Origin: Plectrocnemia conspersa
Taxonomy: Eukaryota; Arthropoda; Insecta; Trichoptera; Polycentropodidae
Direction: 5' to 3'
Assembly: GCA_009617715.1 (NCBI GenBank)
Contig: VTFK01000160.1
Location: 1,302,001-1,366,000, forward strand
DNA length: 64,000 nucleotides
Below, piece by piece: positions 21,979 through 35,929 of the stretch. The first letter of the stretch is position 1, and every line of letters begins with the position of its first letter. The notes under the pieces are model-generated. The model searched no databases. It was not told where the DNA came from and saw nothing but the letters and a program-made list of their open reading frames with translations. The position numbers and the translations under genes were made by a program.

Positions 21979-24900
21979 TTTTTTAACGAAAGTCATAATG
22001 TAATAAACAATAATAGAGATTTTTGATTAAATTGAATAAAAAATAATTATATAAAATACTGTTTCAAGATGTTAAAAAAAATTTGTGTTTTAAATTTTGT
22101 TTTAAACACTTCTAAAATTAAAGAGTTTGCAAGTTGATCTTTACTATCTTAAACCAGATTATTATATTAATAAAAAAGCTTGTATTACTTGAGATGTATA
22201 TATATATAATGGTGATTTCCCAACCTTTTTTGAAAAAAAATATTACATTAATGTGGTAAAAAATTACTGTCAAGCACAATAAATTTCTCTTAAGATTTTC
22301 TAAAAGTTGGCTTTTTTTCAAAAAAAAAGCAATACTCTCACTTTTTTTAAACAGGCGTTTCAAGTCTTGTTATCTTAAAAGCCATTGTAATTCTGTGCGA
22401 TATATAAGTACTCTAAATACACTGCTCCCAATTATTGATTAATAATATACTGTAGATGCTTATTATGTTTGTTTTTTCAATGAGCATAGCTCAGTTTTTT
22501 TAATTTATAATTATTAAACTGAAAACTTGGTTTTATACTGTTGGGATAGACACTTTTTATGCACATTTTTTTTAATGTAATGTTGTCTTTATTTTTAATT
22601 CATTCCCTTAAAGATCTGGTCAAAAAATTAGTTAAAATTTTGGGATCTAAATTGTTTAAAAAAGCTAGTTTTAGTAAGCTGAAGACAAAGCAATTAAGAA
22701 GATTTGTATTATAAATACAAAGTGTATTTTTTATAGATCTTAATTTAGTAAATTTCTTAATAGATAGTATAATTAAATCTATCTAATATTATTACCATTT
22801 AATATATTTAAGAAGCGCATGAACTCTTGTGATATCTGGAGCTTTTGGTAACGTTAATTGTTTGGAAGGCGTAGTCGTGCAGGCTCTCTGTGTGTTGATT
22901 GGCTCTCTGGGAAGAGCCTTGTATCTGCGGTGCAGCTTTAGCGAAAGCAGTCTGATATTTTTAAATAAACTGCTTGTTATCTGATGGTTTTAAGAATGCA
23001 AACTTGCCTGAATTAATTTATCAAGTGACTAAACTTCATACTTTTATTAAGCAAGATTTTTATTTGATGTTTTTAATGAGACATTTTGGCATATATAATG
23101 TAGGAAACTGTTACGAAAAAATATTTATAAAAAATATTTTCATTCGAAGAAAAAAAAAATACTTATTTCTTTCATATAAATTTTATAATAAAAAACCGCT
23201 TTGCGCGCACACTTTAGAACTAATAATAAAAAACCCATATAACCTTAGAATTTATAGTTGTAGTATTGCGCATTATTTTCTTATAGTTTATAACTTTAAC
23301 ATCAGATTTTTATTAATGTAAAAATGTTTTGTTTCTTATTAACTTTTTAAAACAATAAGTCTACAAAGCATATATGTATATATTTATTATTCAAGAGCAG
23401 TTAAATACTCAACCTAAAAAATATGTGTGCGCAATTGCTTTTTTTTATATAAAATTTAAAGCTTTTATTATCCTATATACACGAAAAATGCAAGTAGGCA
23501 AATGTCAAATACATTAAATAAATAAATCGTACTTTATATTTTCGTAGTAACGATTCAATACCGATATATTTATATACATATATTTCAATATATAAAATTA
23601 GCCATAAAATCGGAATACATATAGTTTACGCCACAATGGCCACATTATCATTTGACTATTTGCGATTCTGTCATATAAAGGAACACGTTTAACCCAAATT
23701 TCCTAGATGGCAAAAATCCAAATCAAAAGCAAAAAAAAACGTTTTTATTTCATATTATTAAATACGATTGGAATAATATGAAAAAAATATGAATTTAATA
23801 AATAGATTTTTATGGTAATTTTCACAATATTTTTTAAGGAACATTCTATAGCATATGAAACTTTTGGACAGCCTTATATACATACATGTACGGATTCATG
23901 AAAGTTTTGTATCAGTTTTACCTCGGATAATACACGAAAGAACATCGAATTGAGCCATTAAACGTCCGCCGTTTGACTTTATGCAACGTCAGAGTGCTCT
24001 CGCGTTAAATCCTTGCACAACAACACAATGGTTGCACAGCGGTACCATTTTTCTATAGTACCTATCGCAATCTCCCCGAGGCTCTCCGCAGTCAGATGTC
24101 CAACCGCGGACTCTTTGCAATATTTCACGAAAATCCCCCTTTCGAAAGTAATGTTGATTTGTTGTTTCGAGAGTAAACCCCGTGGTGATCGCGGAAAAGA
24201 CCTCGAACGTCCCGCAAAATGGAAAAGTTTACCCAGCCAGGGCTAAAAACTCAGGCACGACCTGACAATGCTCCAATAAAGACTTTAAGCGGGCTTAATG
24301 GGTAGGAAAAAAGTTTTCTTTTGCCACGTGAATGTGTGTAGAAAAATAGTTGTATAGCAATAATGGTTTTTGTCGAAAATTTTATTCTATAGCTTATTAT
24401 ATTATGGATAGATACTTTCTGAATACTACAAGTAATAAAGCTATTATATATTGTATCTAGAAATATTATATTAGTAATGCTAATCAATCAAAAGTATACA
24501 TCAAAACATTAAAAGTATTATCTATAATTTAAAAATTTATGTTTGCTATAAATTTTAATAATAAAAAAAAAATGATTAAAGTTTATGATAATTAAAATTA
24601 GATCCAAAGATTTTTTTAGCAGTCAAATTATTTAATTAAAATACCCTTAATCTTACTTAAATCTGAATACAAACCTTCTATTATATATTACATACTATGC
24701 AAAGTTGACTTGTAATTAAATTTCTAATCGTCATTCCCGATAGACAAAGAAGACGTCGACACGTCTTGCGCACGATGAATTGATAAATTTTAAGCGAACA
24801 CAGGGGCGGAATGGGCGCTCTTTTGAAAACGAAAGGGATGGGCTTCGCTCACGAAATTCTTCCTAAGAGTATCAGTTAACCGTTTAAGCGACGCACGTTC

Positions 24901-26310
24901 GCCGGAAAATTCTTCAGTCGAGCACTATCTATCAATCATAAGTGTTATTAGAGTTTGCGTTTGTTCCGCAGTTAGATGAACTAACCTTTTGCAAATGGGT
25001 CGGCAATAATGTGTTATCGACGCCTTTGCGTCGAGGAATATACCCTTTATTACTAACGTAGCATGTATGATGTCATAGACGTGTGATGTAATGTATCATA
25101 TTTATCTAAAGGTTAATATTGAAAAAATGAGGTGACAAAGAGCGAAAAACGAACTCGGATACAAGGTGGCCTAATACGATACTTGCAAAAAATCTATATC
25201 AAAGTATTAATGATTTTTTTAATGGTATTAGAGCAATACACTAATATAAAAAAACGGCAGTTGATAAAAATTTATTTTTAAAATTTTATTTGCAAATAAG
25301 TTCTATGGAAATTTTTTGTGTCAGATTAAACATATTTTTGAAAAGTTTATTTATCAAAATAAATATTTGATCAATTTTTTTTGATAAATACTTTTGAGTA
25401 ATGTTTCTACTATTTTACTAAAAAAATTTAATAATGATAAGTTATCGTCCTATCTGTTCATTACCAAAATTTTTTGAAATAAAACTGAAAACACGCAAAA
25501 AGTTGAGAATTATAATATGCAACAAAATTTTTCTTACAATAAAATTGTTGAATTTTTAATTTAAAAAAAAAATCCATGTTAAAATTAAAATTACCATTAA
25601 TTTAAAGGCAATAATAAAAAAATTTGTTTGACACATAAAATATTTCATTCAAGCAATTTTAAAAATATAATTATTTTGTAATGATTTTTTTACAAAAATA
25701 TCAGTACTTGATTTATGCAGTACCTGCTTTTTTTTAATGTGAATGTTCTTATATATTTATTATTTTCACAAATAATTTTAAATTCGCTATCCTATTTTAA
25801 AATAATAAATTTATACATATATTTATTTTTTCTCAGCGTAGACTGCATCACCTAGTCTCAAAGTCATCTCAAAGATCTAGTTGAATTTTTGGCATTTATT
25901 TGACTGTTGGCTGAACCTAGTAAACGGTCAAAAGAAAGCAGCTGCGTTTTGCATTGTTAAATGTAGCTTCGCTTGGTTTGAGCTAAACTCTATTATTTTA
26001 AGTCGAAAACATAGTGGCGAATTCGCCTTAACTTTTTACTAAGCTGATTAAAAATAATTAAATTATCTTTCTTATGACAGTAATTAAGTATAGCTGTGTT
26101 TGAACTTAAAAACTTGTATTGATTGAGTTAAGTCTCACGTTTCTTTAAGTTATTTTAATTTTTTCAATTATTTGGATAATTTAACCAGACATATTGAATA
26201 CCTACAGGTAAACATTAAACTGTCTGGATATCATAATTAATAATCAATAGATGTTAAAGCTCTGTAGCAGTTTTTATTAATAGCAAATTTTCATAAATTA
26301 AAATTCACTG
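21979..26310. other. Non-coding stretch with three GC-raised islands
   Basis: Islands at 22800-22960, 23980-24310 and 24720-24960 stand out from AT-rich flanks. The second has a 77-codon frame (24013-24246) without family resemblance. Others contain no gene-like frame. The rest shows nothing recognisable. Confidence 0.35.
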
Positions 26311-26372
26311 CAGTGGCTCGAACCCGCTGCTTGTCGGTTACCAGTCAAGACTGTACAGACTAAAATATTCCA
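26311..26372 (-). repeat. Possible tRNA-derived fragment (SINE or tRNA pseudogene)
   Basis: On the minus strand, TGGTAACCGACAAG is followed by CAGCGGGTTCGAGCC. The last part contains the pol III B-box GGGTTCGAGCC (26315-26325 on the plus strand). No complete cloverleaf or acceptor stem is visible, so it is at most a fragment. Confidence 0.35.
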
Positions 26373-27769
26373 ACCTTTTCCTAATTGTCTAAAATGATCA
26401 AACTAGCAAAGTTGTAATACTATAGAATATGGATCTGTAAAATAATTGCTTACGGTTAAAATTTTACCGCAATATGCATCGATCTTTTTTATTTTTATCA
26501 GGTATTTTTTTGCTTGTTTATAAATACTAATAAATTTTAAGTACACAAAATTGTTTGTATAAATCAGGCAGCAAAAAATATCATTCTTAAAAAATTCAAT
26601 GTTACAAATACAGCAATTATTACAAATCACATGTCTTTAACATATTTTGTAGGAATATTTTATTTATTTTTATTATAGTTTATTATTTCACTAGATTTTT
26701 TTTCCCTGTAGATTTTTGCCACTTACGTTAATCTTGAATTTGTTAATAATATTTTTCTTTAAAGATTTTTAACAACTTATTAAATGAAATAATTTTGTAT
26801 TAAATATATTATATAAAATTAAATTTTAAAGAAATATGCTTTTATCACTGTGTTACATATGCTGTGGGAATCTTACATTCCTAAAACATCAAATAATCAT
26901 ATAATAAAACATGTCAAAAAATATCTTTACAATTTTATTTGCGTATTTGTCAGGAAAGAAAGTGTTCGCGAATAAACTGAATTTGCATGTGAAAAGATAA
27001 ATATAGAATATCTGTATACTACCTTATTTCAATGAATAAAAATAAACCATATTGTGTATTTCTGTAAAGTTAGAAATTATAGAGCTAGCCAATATGTATA
27101 TTATATATATATATATGTATATATGTACATATTACCATTTTATTACATACTACATGTTTATACATGTACCTATGTGTATTCAGTTCCCTGGACCATATTT
27201 TATTATGAAAATAATAAGGATGCTTTATTCGCAAGCGTGACCTGAATTCATAGGTTGTATGTGGGCATGATAAGAAAATACGCCTTGTGGCTAAATTTAA
27301 TAAAAAAAAATGTATAGCTATCTATATAATACGTTTTTTGAACGCTCTTGTGTTATTTATGGGGCGTATTTTTAATTCATTTTTAACATAATTTCTTAGT
27401 TGAAAGCAATATCAGTACTGTGGATTGGTTTGCGGATGTCAGTGATTAATTACAGCTTGAAACTTAGCAGCCTTAAACTTCCTGCAATTCAATAACTTAT
27501 TGATATCTTTGATGTGTATTGGTTGGTTAGATTAGGAATAATAGATCGTTTTTATATTTGTAATTTAAAAATTTAAAAAATTGGCACTTTGTTTTTATTT
27601 TAATAAATATTATTTTGAGTACAACAATCTGGATACAAATGTATTTTTAAATTAATTTAAAATAACTTTTTTAAATATCAAATTTTATGACGCTTAAGAC
27701 AATATGAACGTTACATTTGAGGTCAAAGCGTGACAATGATATTTAATTAATTTAATTTATTTTCCACGT
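26373..27769. other. AT-rich non-coding stretch
   Basis: No recognisable gene or repeat other than short TA runs near 27100. Confidence 0.45.
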
Positions 27770-28230
27770 ACATATAAAAAAGAAACGAAACGCGGCCCCG
27801 AAAATTCGTTATAAAAACGAAACGTCCGTGGTATTATATTTCGGTTCGCTCGGCCTTCGGGCGAAATAAAAATGAAAGGTAGACATTTCCAAACTTTTTC
27901 TTCATATTTATCTTCGTCTGGGGGTGGGACAGAGAAAAAAAAAAAGACCAAGAAGACAGGGGAGTGAAAACTAGAGGGAGAACGTCAAAAGATGACAACG
28001 GACGTCCCGAGTTTGTTAATCGCAGGCGGAGTGGAAACTCAGGCGGGGTGGAAAAAAATGGAAATAATTTCACCCGGAAAGTGAATTATATCTCGTAATC
28101 AAATTTTGACGGAGTATTATAAATAACGGCGAAATGTATATAGCGCGGAAGGCATGGCGCTATATTTCATAACGCTCGGAAAAGTTCTGAGAAAATTACG
28201 TCAAGCGCGATTTTACACATCGAACGTTAC
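27770..28230. other. CpG-bearing island
   Basis: Higher GC content with purine-rich stretches such as AGAGGGAGAACG. Two overlapping open frames on the minus strand (27757-27951, 27834-28073) have no recognisable family. Candidate regulatory element. Confidence 0.3.
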
Positions 28231-29889
28231 GTTTCTCTGAAAACTGACTATTTATATACTAGTGTTTTAAAACAAATAAAATCAATTGATTATACCATAA
28301 TTATTTTCTTAATTTATATACAAGGCTTACCTGAGATCAAACATTAAATGAATTATTTTGGACTATTCTCCTTTAAATTTTTAAATTGTAAAAAATACTC
28401 TCTTAATAAGTAATATGTAGGTTTCGATTCAAAAGAATATATCTTCTATTGGTGACAGTTTTAAAGGCATTTTAAAAATATAAATCACTGCATTATATTG
28501 CTTTGATACGAAGCATGTACTTCTCCACAACGACAGTGCTTCTACTTTTTAAGCTGATTTAGTGACACGCTATATATAATATAGCTACTACACTGCAAGC
28601 TTTGAAACCACTTTTAATAAATATTTGATAAACAACTTTAACTACGCCATTATATTTTCTGGAAAAATAATTATTTTCAGTGGCATATGTTTTCTCCTTG
28701 TCAACTTTTCTTTAAGATCCGACTTTTTCTCTATTGTAATTTGCATCATTCTGCTACTTTTCTTATCTTGTTGCAGATAAAGGTACTGTTATTTTTTAAC
28801 AACGGGATTAAATATCTTACATTAAATATATATTATTTTAATTTCAATACTGCATTTATAGTATAAATGTCTACTTATTTATTTTAAAGTTTATATTTAA
28901 CAACATCGCATTTTAATTAGCTTGTTAGCAAATGTTAAAATCAGTACAAATGTTTTTTTTTTATTTTAGAGGTGTGGTAAATGTGTGAATAATGTCGTTT
29001 TAAAGCTCGAATTAACTCCTGGCAAATTAAATTGACTGAACTAAATATGGTAAAATAAGTATAAAGGCTGCTTTTTAAAACAAAATTAATGCAGTTGATA
29101 CAAACAGATTTACAAATTTGCATAAGTTTCTTATAAGTTCTTAATAATCGTAACTGACTCAAAGTTATAGAAATATAAATAATATAGGAATATATTTTAT
29201 TGAAATAAATTGGCTTAGGAAGCATCATGAAGCAGTTTGATTAAAGACGATATTTTGTCAAAGATGATGTTCTCTCAGACTTCTTATTTGATAAGATAAA
29301 AGGCTTGCCGCCCGGCATGGGACAAAATGGTTTTTGTACACAATCATCTAGTTATTTTTGATCGGTACCCGTAGATAACACAATAAAAGATAAGCGTATT
29401 ATATATTTTTAGAAGTACCTGAATGTAAGCAAAATTATTTAAACGCTTCTTATTCTTTGAAACAGGAAATGTATAAATAGTCAGATGGATAATATACCAT
29501 AAGTGTTGGAAAGTTTAAATTTTACCTGCTAGCTTATTTTATTCCGCAAAAAATACATAAAAACGATTATAGCTATCACATTTTCATTTAATATCTTGAA
29601 AGAAAACGTTTCAATTTGATTTTTTCAAAATTCGCAAGCATGTATTACCCACCATAGTACTCCCTCCTTAGCAATTTTTAATTTCAAAATTTAATTAGCA
29701 TTGACTTATGTGTGTATATTGCTCTATGCGCGGCAAAGTCGATGGAGGCAAAAAAAATAAAAACAAATGCGAATTATTTATATTTACAAAAAAATATTTA
29801 AAAATTTTAATTTAAAAATAAATAGTAATTTTTTTACATATATCTAAATATCTGATATATATATTCAAAGAAAAACTTGCTGAAAAGTA
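28231..29889. other. AT-rich non-coding stretch
   Basis: Nothing recognisable on either strand. Confidence 0.45.
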
Positions 29890-30060
29890 ACATCAACATT
29901 CCGCCAATGGTTAGATTTTTTCAGCTGCGGGTTGTAAATTGCCATAGAGAGTCGCGATTGCGTTCCTCTTGTCTGTTATGGCCAGGATGCCAGCTCTCGA
30001 GAACGCCTTTTTTATACAAACCTTAACGAGCTTGACAAGATAGATATTAAAAAATGGTTT
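29890..30060 (+). mobile_element. 3' fragment of a non-LTR retrotransposon
   Basis: Same family as 60.45-62.25 kb. GAGAGTCGCGATTGCGTTCC (about 29948-29967) matches the RSRP-coding stretch, and ARMPALENAFFIQTLTSL (about 29981-30035) lines up with ARTSALADSPIAVAIRLL. The 3' UTR stem is not clearly recognisable here. Confidence 0.6.
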
Positions 30061-31319
30061 TTTAACGAATAATTGCGCTGAAAGTGAAATTCTTGCAACA
30101 TGTCAATAGTCTATTATTTTTAAAATGCGATTTTGGTGAATTTATGCATCTTGTACAGTCTTTTTACAAGACGATTTAAGGCGTTTAAATTTATAATATG
30201 TTAAGTGACGTAATATACGTGCATAATATAATATTTTATTACATATTTAATAATATGCGCATTCGGGCAACTTAACCGTTCATTCTGATTTCGACTATAA
30301 AACTTTGCTAGTTGATTATATAAATTCGATGACTTTATATTTATATTGAATATGACTTAATATTTATATTATTAATAATATATTAAAATATATTTAAAAA
30401 ATATGATGTTTTAGAACATACATATATTCAATGCTATAAAATTGTTAGAAATAAATTAGTTCAAACACTTCTCGAAAAATTTCTAATTCAACTTTAATTT
30501 ATAACATTAACTGCAAGTATCAACGCTATATGACAATATTTGTTATTGTATATATATAGCATGTACTTGAAACAATCTATTAGTAATTAGGTTGCATCCA
30601 AAGACACGTTTTTTTTAATCTCAAATGTGTCATTGGAAAATCTCTACCGTTTATGTCTATAACTCCAGTGAGAATGCATATTATTTTTAATTTTATAAAA
30701 TATTTTAATAATTTATATTAAACTTTTTATATCAAATTAGAATCAGATACATTTTAAAGTAAAGTATAGCATCTTGATATACTTACCGCATAAAATTTCT
30801 CATCAGATAGGAAGTAAAAAAAAAAATCAATACAAAATCATTACAATTAAACCCATTACATTTTTATTAAGATTTATTTATTTTAAACTTTCTTTAAGGA
30901 TATTTGTAGAGTTTTGCTTATCAATTAGAATAAATAAAAATAAAAATATGTATATTTTATGCGGTTTTCAATTTATTTTCTGATAACTAATTTTTTTATC
31001 TGTCAAAACTAAGTGCAATGGTAAACACACTGCTTTATCGAATCAATAGGATCATTAAAAGTATTTTTTTTTTTTTTTATAAGATAATTTTATTGTCTTT
31101 GAATAAAAAAATATTGTAATTAAGTAACTGATCTATTTTATTCACATGGTTTATTTATATTTATATAGTATTTATCATCATTATTAAAGTCCTTTCGAAA
31201 ATACGCTCCTTCATTCTATTGGTATCTAAAAACGTTTACCAATTTGTGTGATTAAAAATATATATATACATTCTATTTATAATGTTTACTTCGAACTGTA
31301 AAACGGTCTTTATGTGTAA
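30061..31319. other. AT-rich non-coding stretch
   Basis: Nothing recognisable. Confidence 0.45.
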
Positions 31320-32165
31320 CCATCGGAATTCATCTCATGCCGAAACGTTTCCAAATGAGCGCCATAATTTGTCAGCCTCGTTCTTTGAATGTTCGGATCA
31401 AAGAATTTAACTTTTGCACGAACCAATCCGACCCTTCTGCTCCTCTGCCTCTTATTAGACGTTGTCACAAACGTTTTTAAACAGCCATAAACATTTTTAA
31501 CCTGCGGTTTAATTTAAATTGTCTTCCGTTTCTTTATCGTCATTTATTATATTTTGTAGAAATTCGATCGCTTCTAAAAATAAAAAAATACATTATCTTC
31601 CGGGGCCGTAAAAGATAAAACTTAAAGCCAAATTAAAGAATTTATCGTGTCTTTGTCGAATGGCACATACACTTTACCCTTAAAAATAAACTACCGGTTA
31701 TAACGCAGGTGATATATTATGTTATAAAACTCACGACGCTCTACTTCAGAGAGATTACGAACGAGGCAATAACGGGCGAGCGTTGTTAACCACCGTGTAG
31801 CACATTTTCCGGTCACGATTAAGGAACGTGTCTCCTGTGGGCGGTACAGGGCGTTCGGGCTGTGACGTTTAGCTGAGTGCTGATTAATTGTTTTAATTAA
31901 CGGTGCGAAATTCCTCCGGCAAGGTGGCTCAAAGGTGGATAAGCCTGTTTATCCGCGGCCGGTCTTAATTCCTAACGCCCATTATCCGACCGATAAGGGT
32001 TGGCCACCAGGGACGTATTTTAATATTTGGCCTTGGGTAAACTACTTGAAAATGGACCGATCGTGTGGCACCCATTTTATAAGTTTTGATTTTTTCCTAT
32101 CGCCTGATAATTACGATGAACTGTGCTCTTTGACCGTTTCGAAAATCGATTATGCAGTCCTAATT
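31320..32165. other. Long GC-raised island with paired GATA motifs
   Basis: The longest GC-raised island here. It has GGATAA (31937-31942) facing TTATCC (31949-31954), and TTATC (31982-31986) facing GATAAG (31992-31997). It also contains CTGATTAATTGTTTTAATTAA near 31880, a homeodomain-type AT motif. A 77-codon frame at 31935-32168 starts with GTG and matches nothing I know. Most likely a regulatory element. Confidence 0.4.
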
Positions 32166-32249
32166 TAGTGTTAGTGTTCTTTGCAATTTTGCTGTAGTAT
32201 TTGGTACTACTATAATCAGTTTATGGATATCTATCTTAAACTTAACTAA

Positions 32250-32720
32250 TCTGATCTTATGCTTTAATATTAAAAAAGCTGCTGTTCTCCTACAGAGACT
32301 TGATTTTGGAATTATGTACATTCTCTTGGATAGATCGCTTTTAATTTATTTTATATTTGATAAGCGTATGAGATATTATTCATAAAATGGAACATCCTGC
32401 TTCAAATGTTTTATTTGAGCTAAGCATATGCCTTTTCATTGAAGTTTAAGATTTAAACTACTTAGATTTTTAGTGATGTCCGATATAAAAACAAGATTCA
32501 TTAATCAATCACGTTTTCTAGTTACTTTACAGAATTGACTGAGAACAATTTCCTTACTAAACCATTTTATTTCGGTGTTTAAGATAATATCAGTAGTACA
32601 TCTCTCAATGTTCAGCAAGATCTTATATATCCGGTGCTATAAAGGATTTTTTATTAATTTTGATATATACACCATATTTGCCTTTGGGTACTAAGCAATC
32701 AGTAAGATATTCTTCTCCGA
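32250..32720 (-). pseudogene. hAT-family transposase relic
   Basis: The minus strand between about 32710 and 32470 carries the pieces LIKNPL, HRIYKILLNIERCTTDIILN and TEIKWFSKEIVLSQF. They follow the order and pattern of the hAT segment that in SCND3/ZBED5/FAM200-type proteins reads around HTEVRWLSRGKVLSRF. Stops interrupt it. Lower-coordinate sequence to about 32250 may continue the gene, but the match fades. No terminal repeats found. Confidence 0.55.
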
Positions 32721-33239
32721 CAATGCACCAGGGGTCAAAAAAACTATTTTTTTTTTAAAAAGCATGATTATTTTAAAAAATAATTGCTCTAAAATTTTTT
32801 GAATAAATCAATTTTTTTATTTTAATCTATTTTAGTTAAAAATAATCCAACTTTAATATTAATAAACAGTATCAACTGTACTGTTTCTAACTTTTTTAAT
32901 AAGTGCTTGAGTATAAATATTTATTCGATGACTGATATTTCAAAGTAAAAGTCACATATTCACTGTCCTTTTTTGTTTGTCTCAAAGGTTTCGATTATCA
33001 CTTTGTCTAATTAAATATATTCTCTGAAAGATGTATTGCTCTTTAAAAACAATTATAGCCTTACACTGATAATTTTTCAGTAAGCAAATTTTATTCTTAA
33101 AAATATCTGTACAAAATATATTTCATTTATAATCATAAATTTTGCTTTAATTAAACCATAAAAAAAATATTATAAATATGAGTATAAAAAATCAATGTTA
33201 AATTAAACTATATGCATACAAAATATTCGCCATAAGGTA
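32721..33239. other. AT-rich non-coding stretch
   Basis: Nothing recognisable. Confidence 0.45.
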
Positions 33240-33500
33240 TATAAGAAAATTTAAGCACGTTTTGCGGTGCTTCTTATTCAAGGGTACGCTACTGGTTTCG
33301 GTTGTTTTTAGGGTAGGTTTGGCTCTGGGGAGGGCGTCATTGTTTTGGCAATTGGAAAATGGCGCCGTGACGCCCTAATTGCCGATACAGGGCGTCGCAT
33401 ACGCTTAATCCCTTATAAAGCGAACGGTCGATTTAGTGACGTCAAATTTATGAGGGCGATTTGTTATCGAAAATATTGGATTGTTTGTGTGTCGGCGTTT
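33240..33500. other. GC-raised island with a nine-base inverted repeat
   Basis: AGGGCGTCA (33331-33339) is inverted at 33368-33376 (TGACGCCCT), and the GGGCGTC word recurs near 33390. A CRE-like TGACGTCA word lies near 33436-33443. No recognisable coding frame. Confidence 0.35.
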
Positions 33501-34642
33501 GGGATATATTATATATATATATATACTATATAAATGATTAACGCATTTATAATTAATATTGAATGATATGTTATAGGTGTAAGGGTGAGTGTTATTAATG
33601 AGTTATTTTAATTGTGAATATTGCTAATCAATATATAAAATATTACATACTTAATTTTTTTTAAATACAGCATTAAAAATTATTTATCTAATAGCTACTG
33701 AATATATGTAAAAGATCATGTTCAGAATATATTTTTTACATAAATTGTTTTAAAATGCATTTGTAATATTAATATTTTTTTTTACTAAGATTACCAATTA
33801 ACTCTGATCCTATAAACGAGTCAATTGATATTAACATCTTATAAAATTTTTTTGATAACCATTTTATAATTAAAAAAATAGATGCTTATATGCATCGCTT
33901 ACAAAATTAAATAATTACTTATCATAAATAAGTACAGTAACAATTGACTGCTTTCTATTTTATAAATCATTATTTGTGTCACTTATTCTTATTTCGAATT
34001 GACATTTCGATGTTGTCATTGAATTTGATAATATCATTGCAATATAAAAAATTAAATTAACAATCAAATATGCATTTTAAACATCAGTTGCTTGGATTCC
34101 TTATGGAAGTAATGGCAATGTATTATAATATTAATTTAAAGCTAAGATATTTTTTTAAGTGAATTTTTAAAAATATATTTAGAAATGCTCCAAAATTTTA
34201 TCATACAAGTTATAGTAACTAAAACAAAAAAAAATATACATTAATAATTTAAAGTATAATTGATATTTTAATTTGTAACTTATTGGCAAATAATATTTTA
34301 TATTTATTTTGAGTGCTAAAATTTCGTTAATACTAATTCTGCTTTTATATTTGGTAGGTGAGATGTACAATAATATTTTTAGGCTACTTTTATGGGCTCA
34401 TACATATACTCACATTACTATATTTTAATATTTCGTTCAACCTGATACCATAAAATATTTTAAAACACATATCTTAAAAATATTGTATAAAAAAAAATTA
34501 TAATGGATTTATTAATGCATGATGAGAATCAGTATGTTTGTTATTTATTTAAATCTGAAATATTGGACGTTTGCATATTTTTTTCTTGAATATTATATAG
34601 TAACATGTCAGTTATTGAACTATGATAATAAATTTATTTATT
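33501..34642. other. AT-rich non-coding stretch
   Basis: No gene. An isolated TATGGGCTCATA near 34390 resembles the end of the 5119-5758 MITE. Confidence 0.45.
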
Positions 34643-34650
34643 AAAAAAAA
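34643..34650 (-). terminator. RNA polymerase III terminator of tRNA-Thr
   Basis: Eight consecutive T residues on the minus strand, a few bases after the tRNA 3' end. Confidence 0.9.
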
Positions 34651-34655
34651 TCCTT

Positions 34656-34728
34656 TGCCTCCAGAGAGAATTGAACTCTCGACCCCTGGTTTACAAGACC
34701 AGTGCTCTAACCACTGAGCTATGGAGGC
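34656..34728 (-). tRNA. tRNA-Thr (anticodon UGU)
   Basis: An intact 73-nt tRNA gene without intron, discriminator A included. The acceptor arms are GCCTCCA and TGGAGGC. The D arm is GCTC-AGTGGTTA-GAGC, the anticodon arm CTGGT-CTTGTAA-ACCAG with anticodon TGT (34693-34695 on the plus strand), and the T arm GAGAG-TTCAATT-CTCTC. All stems pair fully. The internal promoters are TAGCTCAGTGG (A box) and AGTTCAATT (B box). It reads codon ACA. It is transcribed opposite to the presumed host gene, which is common for tRNA genes inside introns. Confidence 0.97.
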
Positions 34729-35929
34729 GCTTGGCTACTTCGTTCCGCAAATTCGTGACTTTGTTTCTCGATAAACATATTCATGCTAATACATAAAAAA
34801 TCGTTTCTTTATCTTATCAGCATGTGTATACAGACCTTAAACAGTGTGATAAAATAACAACAATAAAAATATTGTCGTGATTCATTTTAGTATTTTTTTT
34901 AAATGCAATTATATTATTTTAACAGAATGCATTATTAATATCTTACTAATTTAATAAATCCTTAGTAATTAATAATAATAAAAATGTGTACTGCAATGAT
35001 CCATGTTAGGGCCATTAATATTATAATACATATATGTACTTTCGACTAAATAAGAAACATTATTTCTAATTTATTGTTTCAAGTTTAAGAAATATAATAT
35101 TTTTTTTAAAAAATATAAGTATAAAATATAAAAGTTGTAGTATATGATATATATACAAATATTTATTTACTGCTTATGATGATTATATTATTTGTACATT
35201 AAAATAAAAATGTATTAGCTAGATATTCTATAGTTAGGCTTAACTTTTAAACAAGCATTAGTTAATATATCGAATAAAAAAATAATTTTTTGTCTCAAAA
35301 TAATAATATTTGCAAGAAATAATCAACCTATTCATAAAAAATAATATTTAAAGGTTTTATTTTCAACACCTATACAGGTAATAAAACTCTTCAAAGCCTA
35401 ATCCAACTTTATTTCCAGTTAAAATGACATTGCTTAAGCTTAGGGCATGGCTTCCATATAATTGGTATTCCAAAGTCTAATCACTAATTTGAGATTAGTA
35501 GTTCTAATTGAATATAAAATAATAAAAGTTTATTTTATTAAAATGATAATATCAGTACTAACATTTTAAATTTAAAGATATCCAATGTCACAAAATGCAA
35601 ATTGTAAATAAAACTGCAAAATCAACATGTTTTCATTATTATTTGTGAATACTGTTCCATACAATAAAATATAGACTAATATTATATATAGTACTTATAC
35701 CATCGGTCGTTTTTTAAGTTATTTTTTTTTTATAATAAAACTATAATATTTGATACAGTTAAACTCGGTAATTTGTGTATTCATATACATATGAATTTAT
35801 TATTTCATTAGCTTTACTTGAACAAACATAGATACATAAAAAAACAATGTTTGTTTGGAAGAGTTTAAAGTAAACCATCATAAATATATAAATATAATCA
35901 TCAGTTAAAAACAGAATTAAAAATGCTTT
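34729..35929. other. AT-rich non-coding stretch
   Basis: Nothing recognisable beyond homopolymer runs. Confidence 0.45.

Noticed and set aside
31935..32168. 77-codon frame with a protein-like look (PVYPRPVLIPNAHYP)
   Set aside because: It lacks an ATG start, lies over the paired GATA motifs and matches no family I know.
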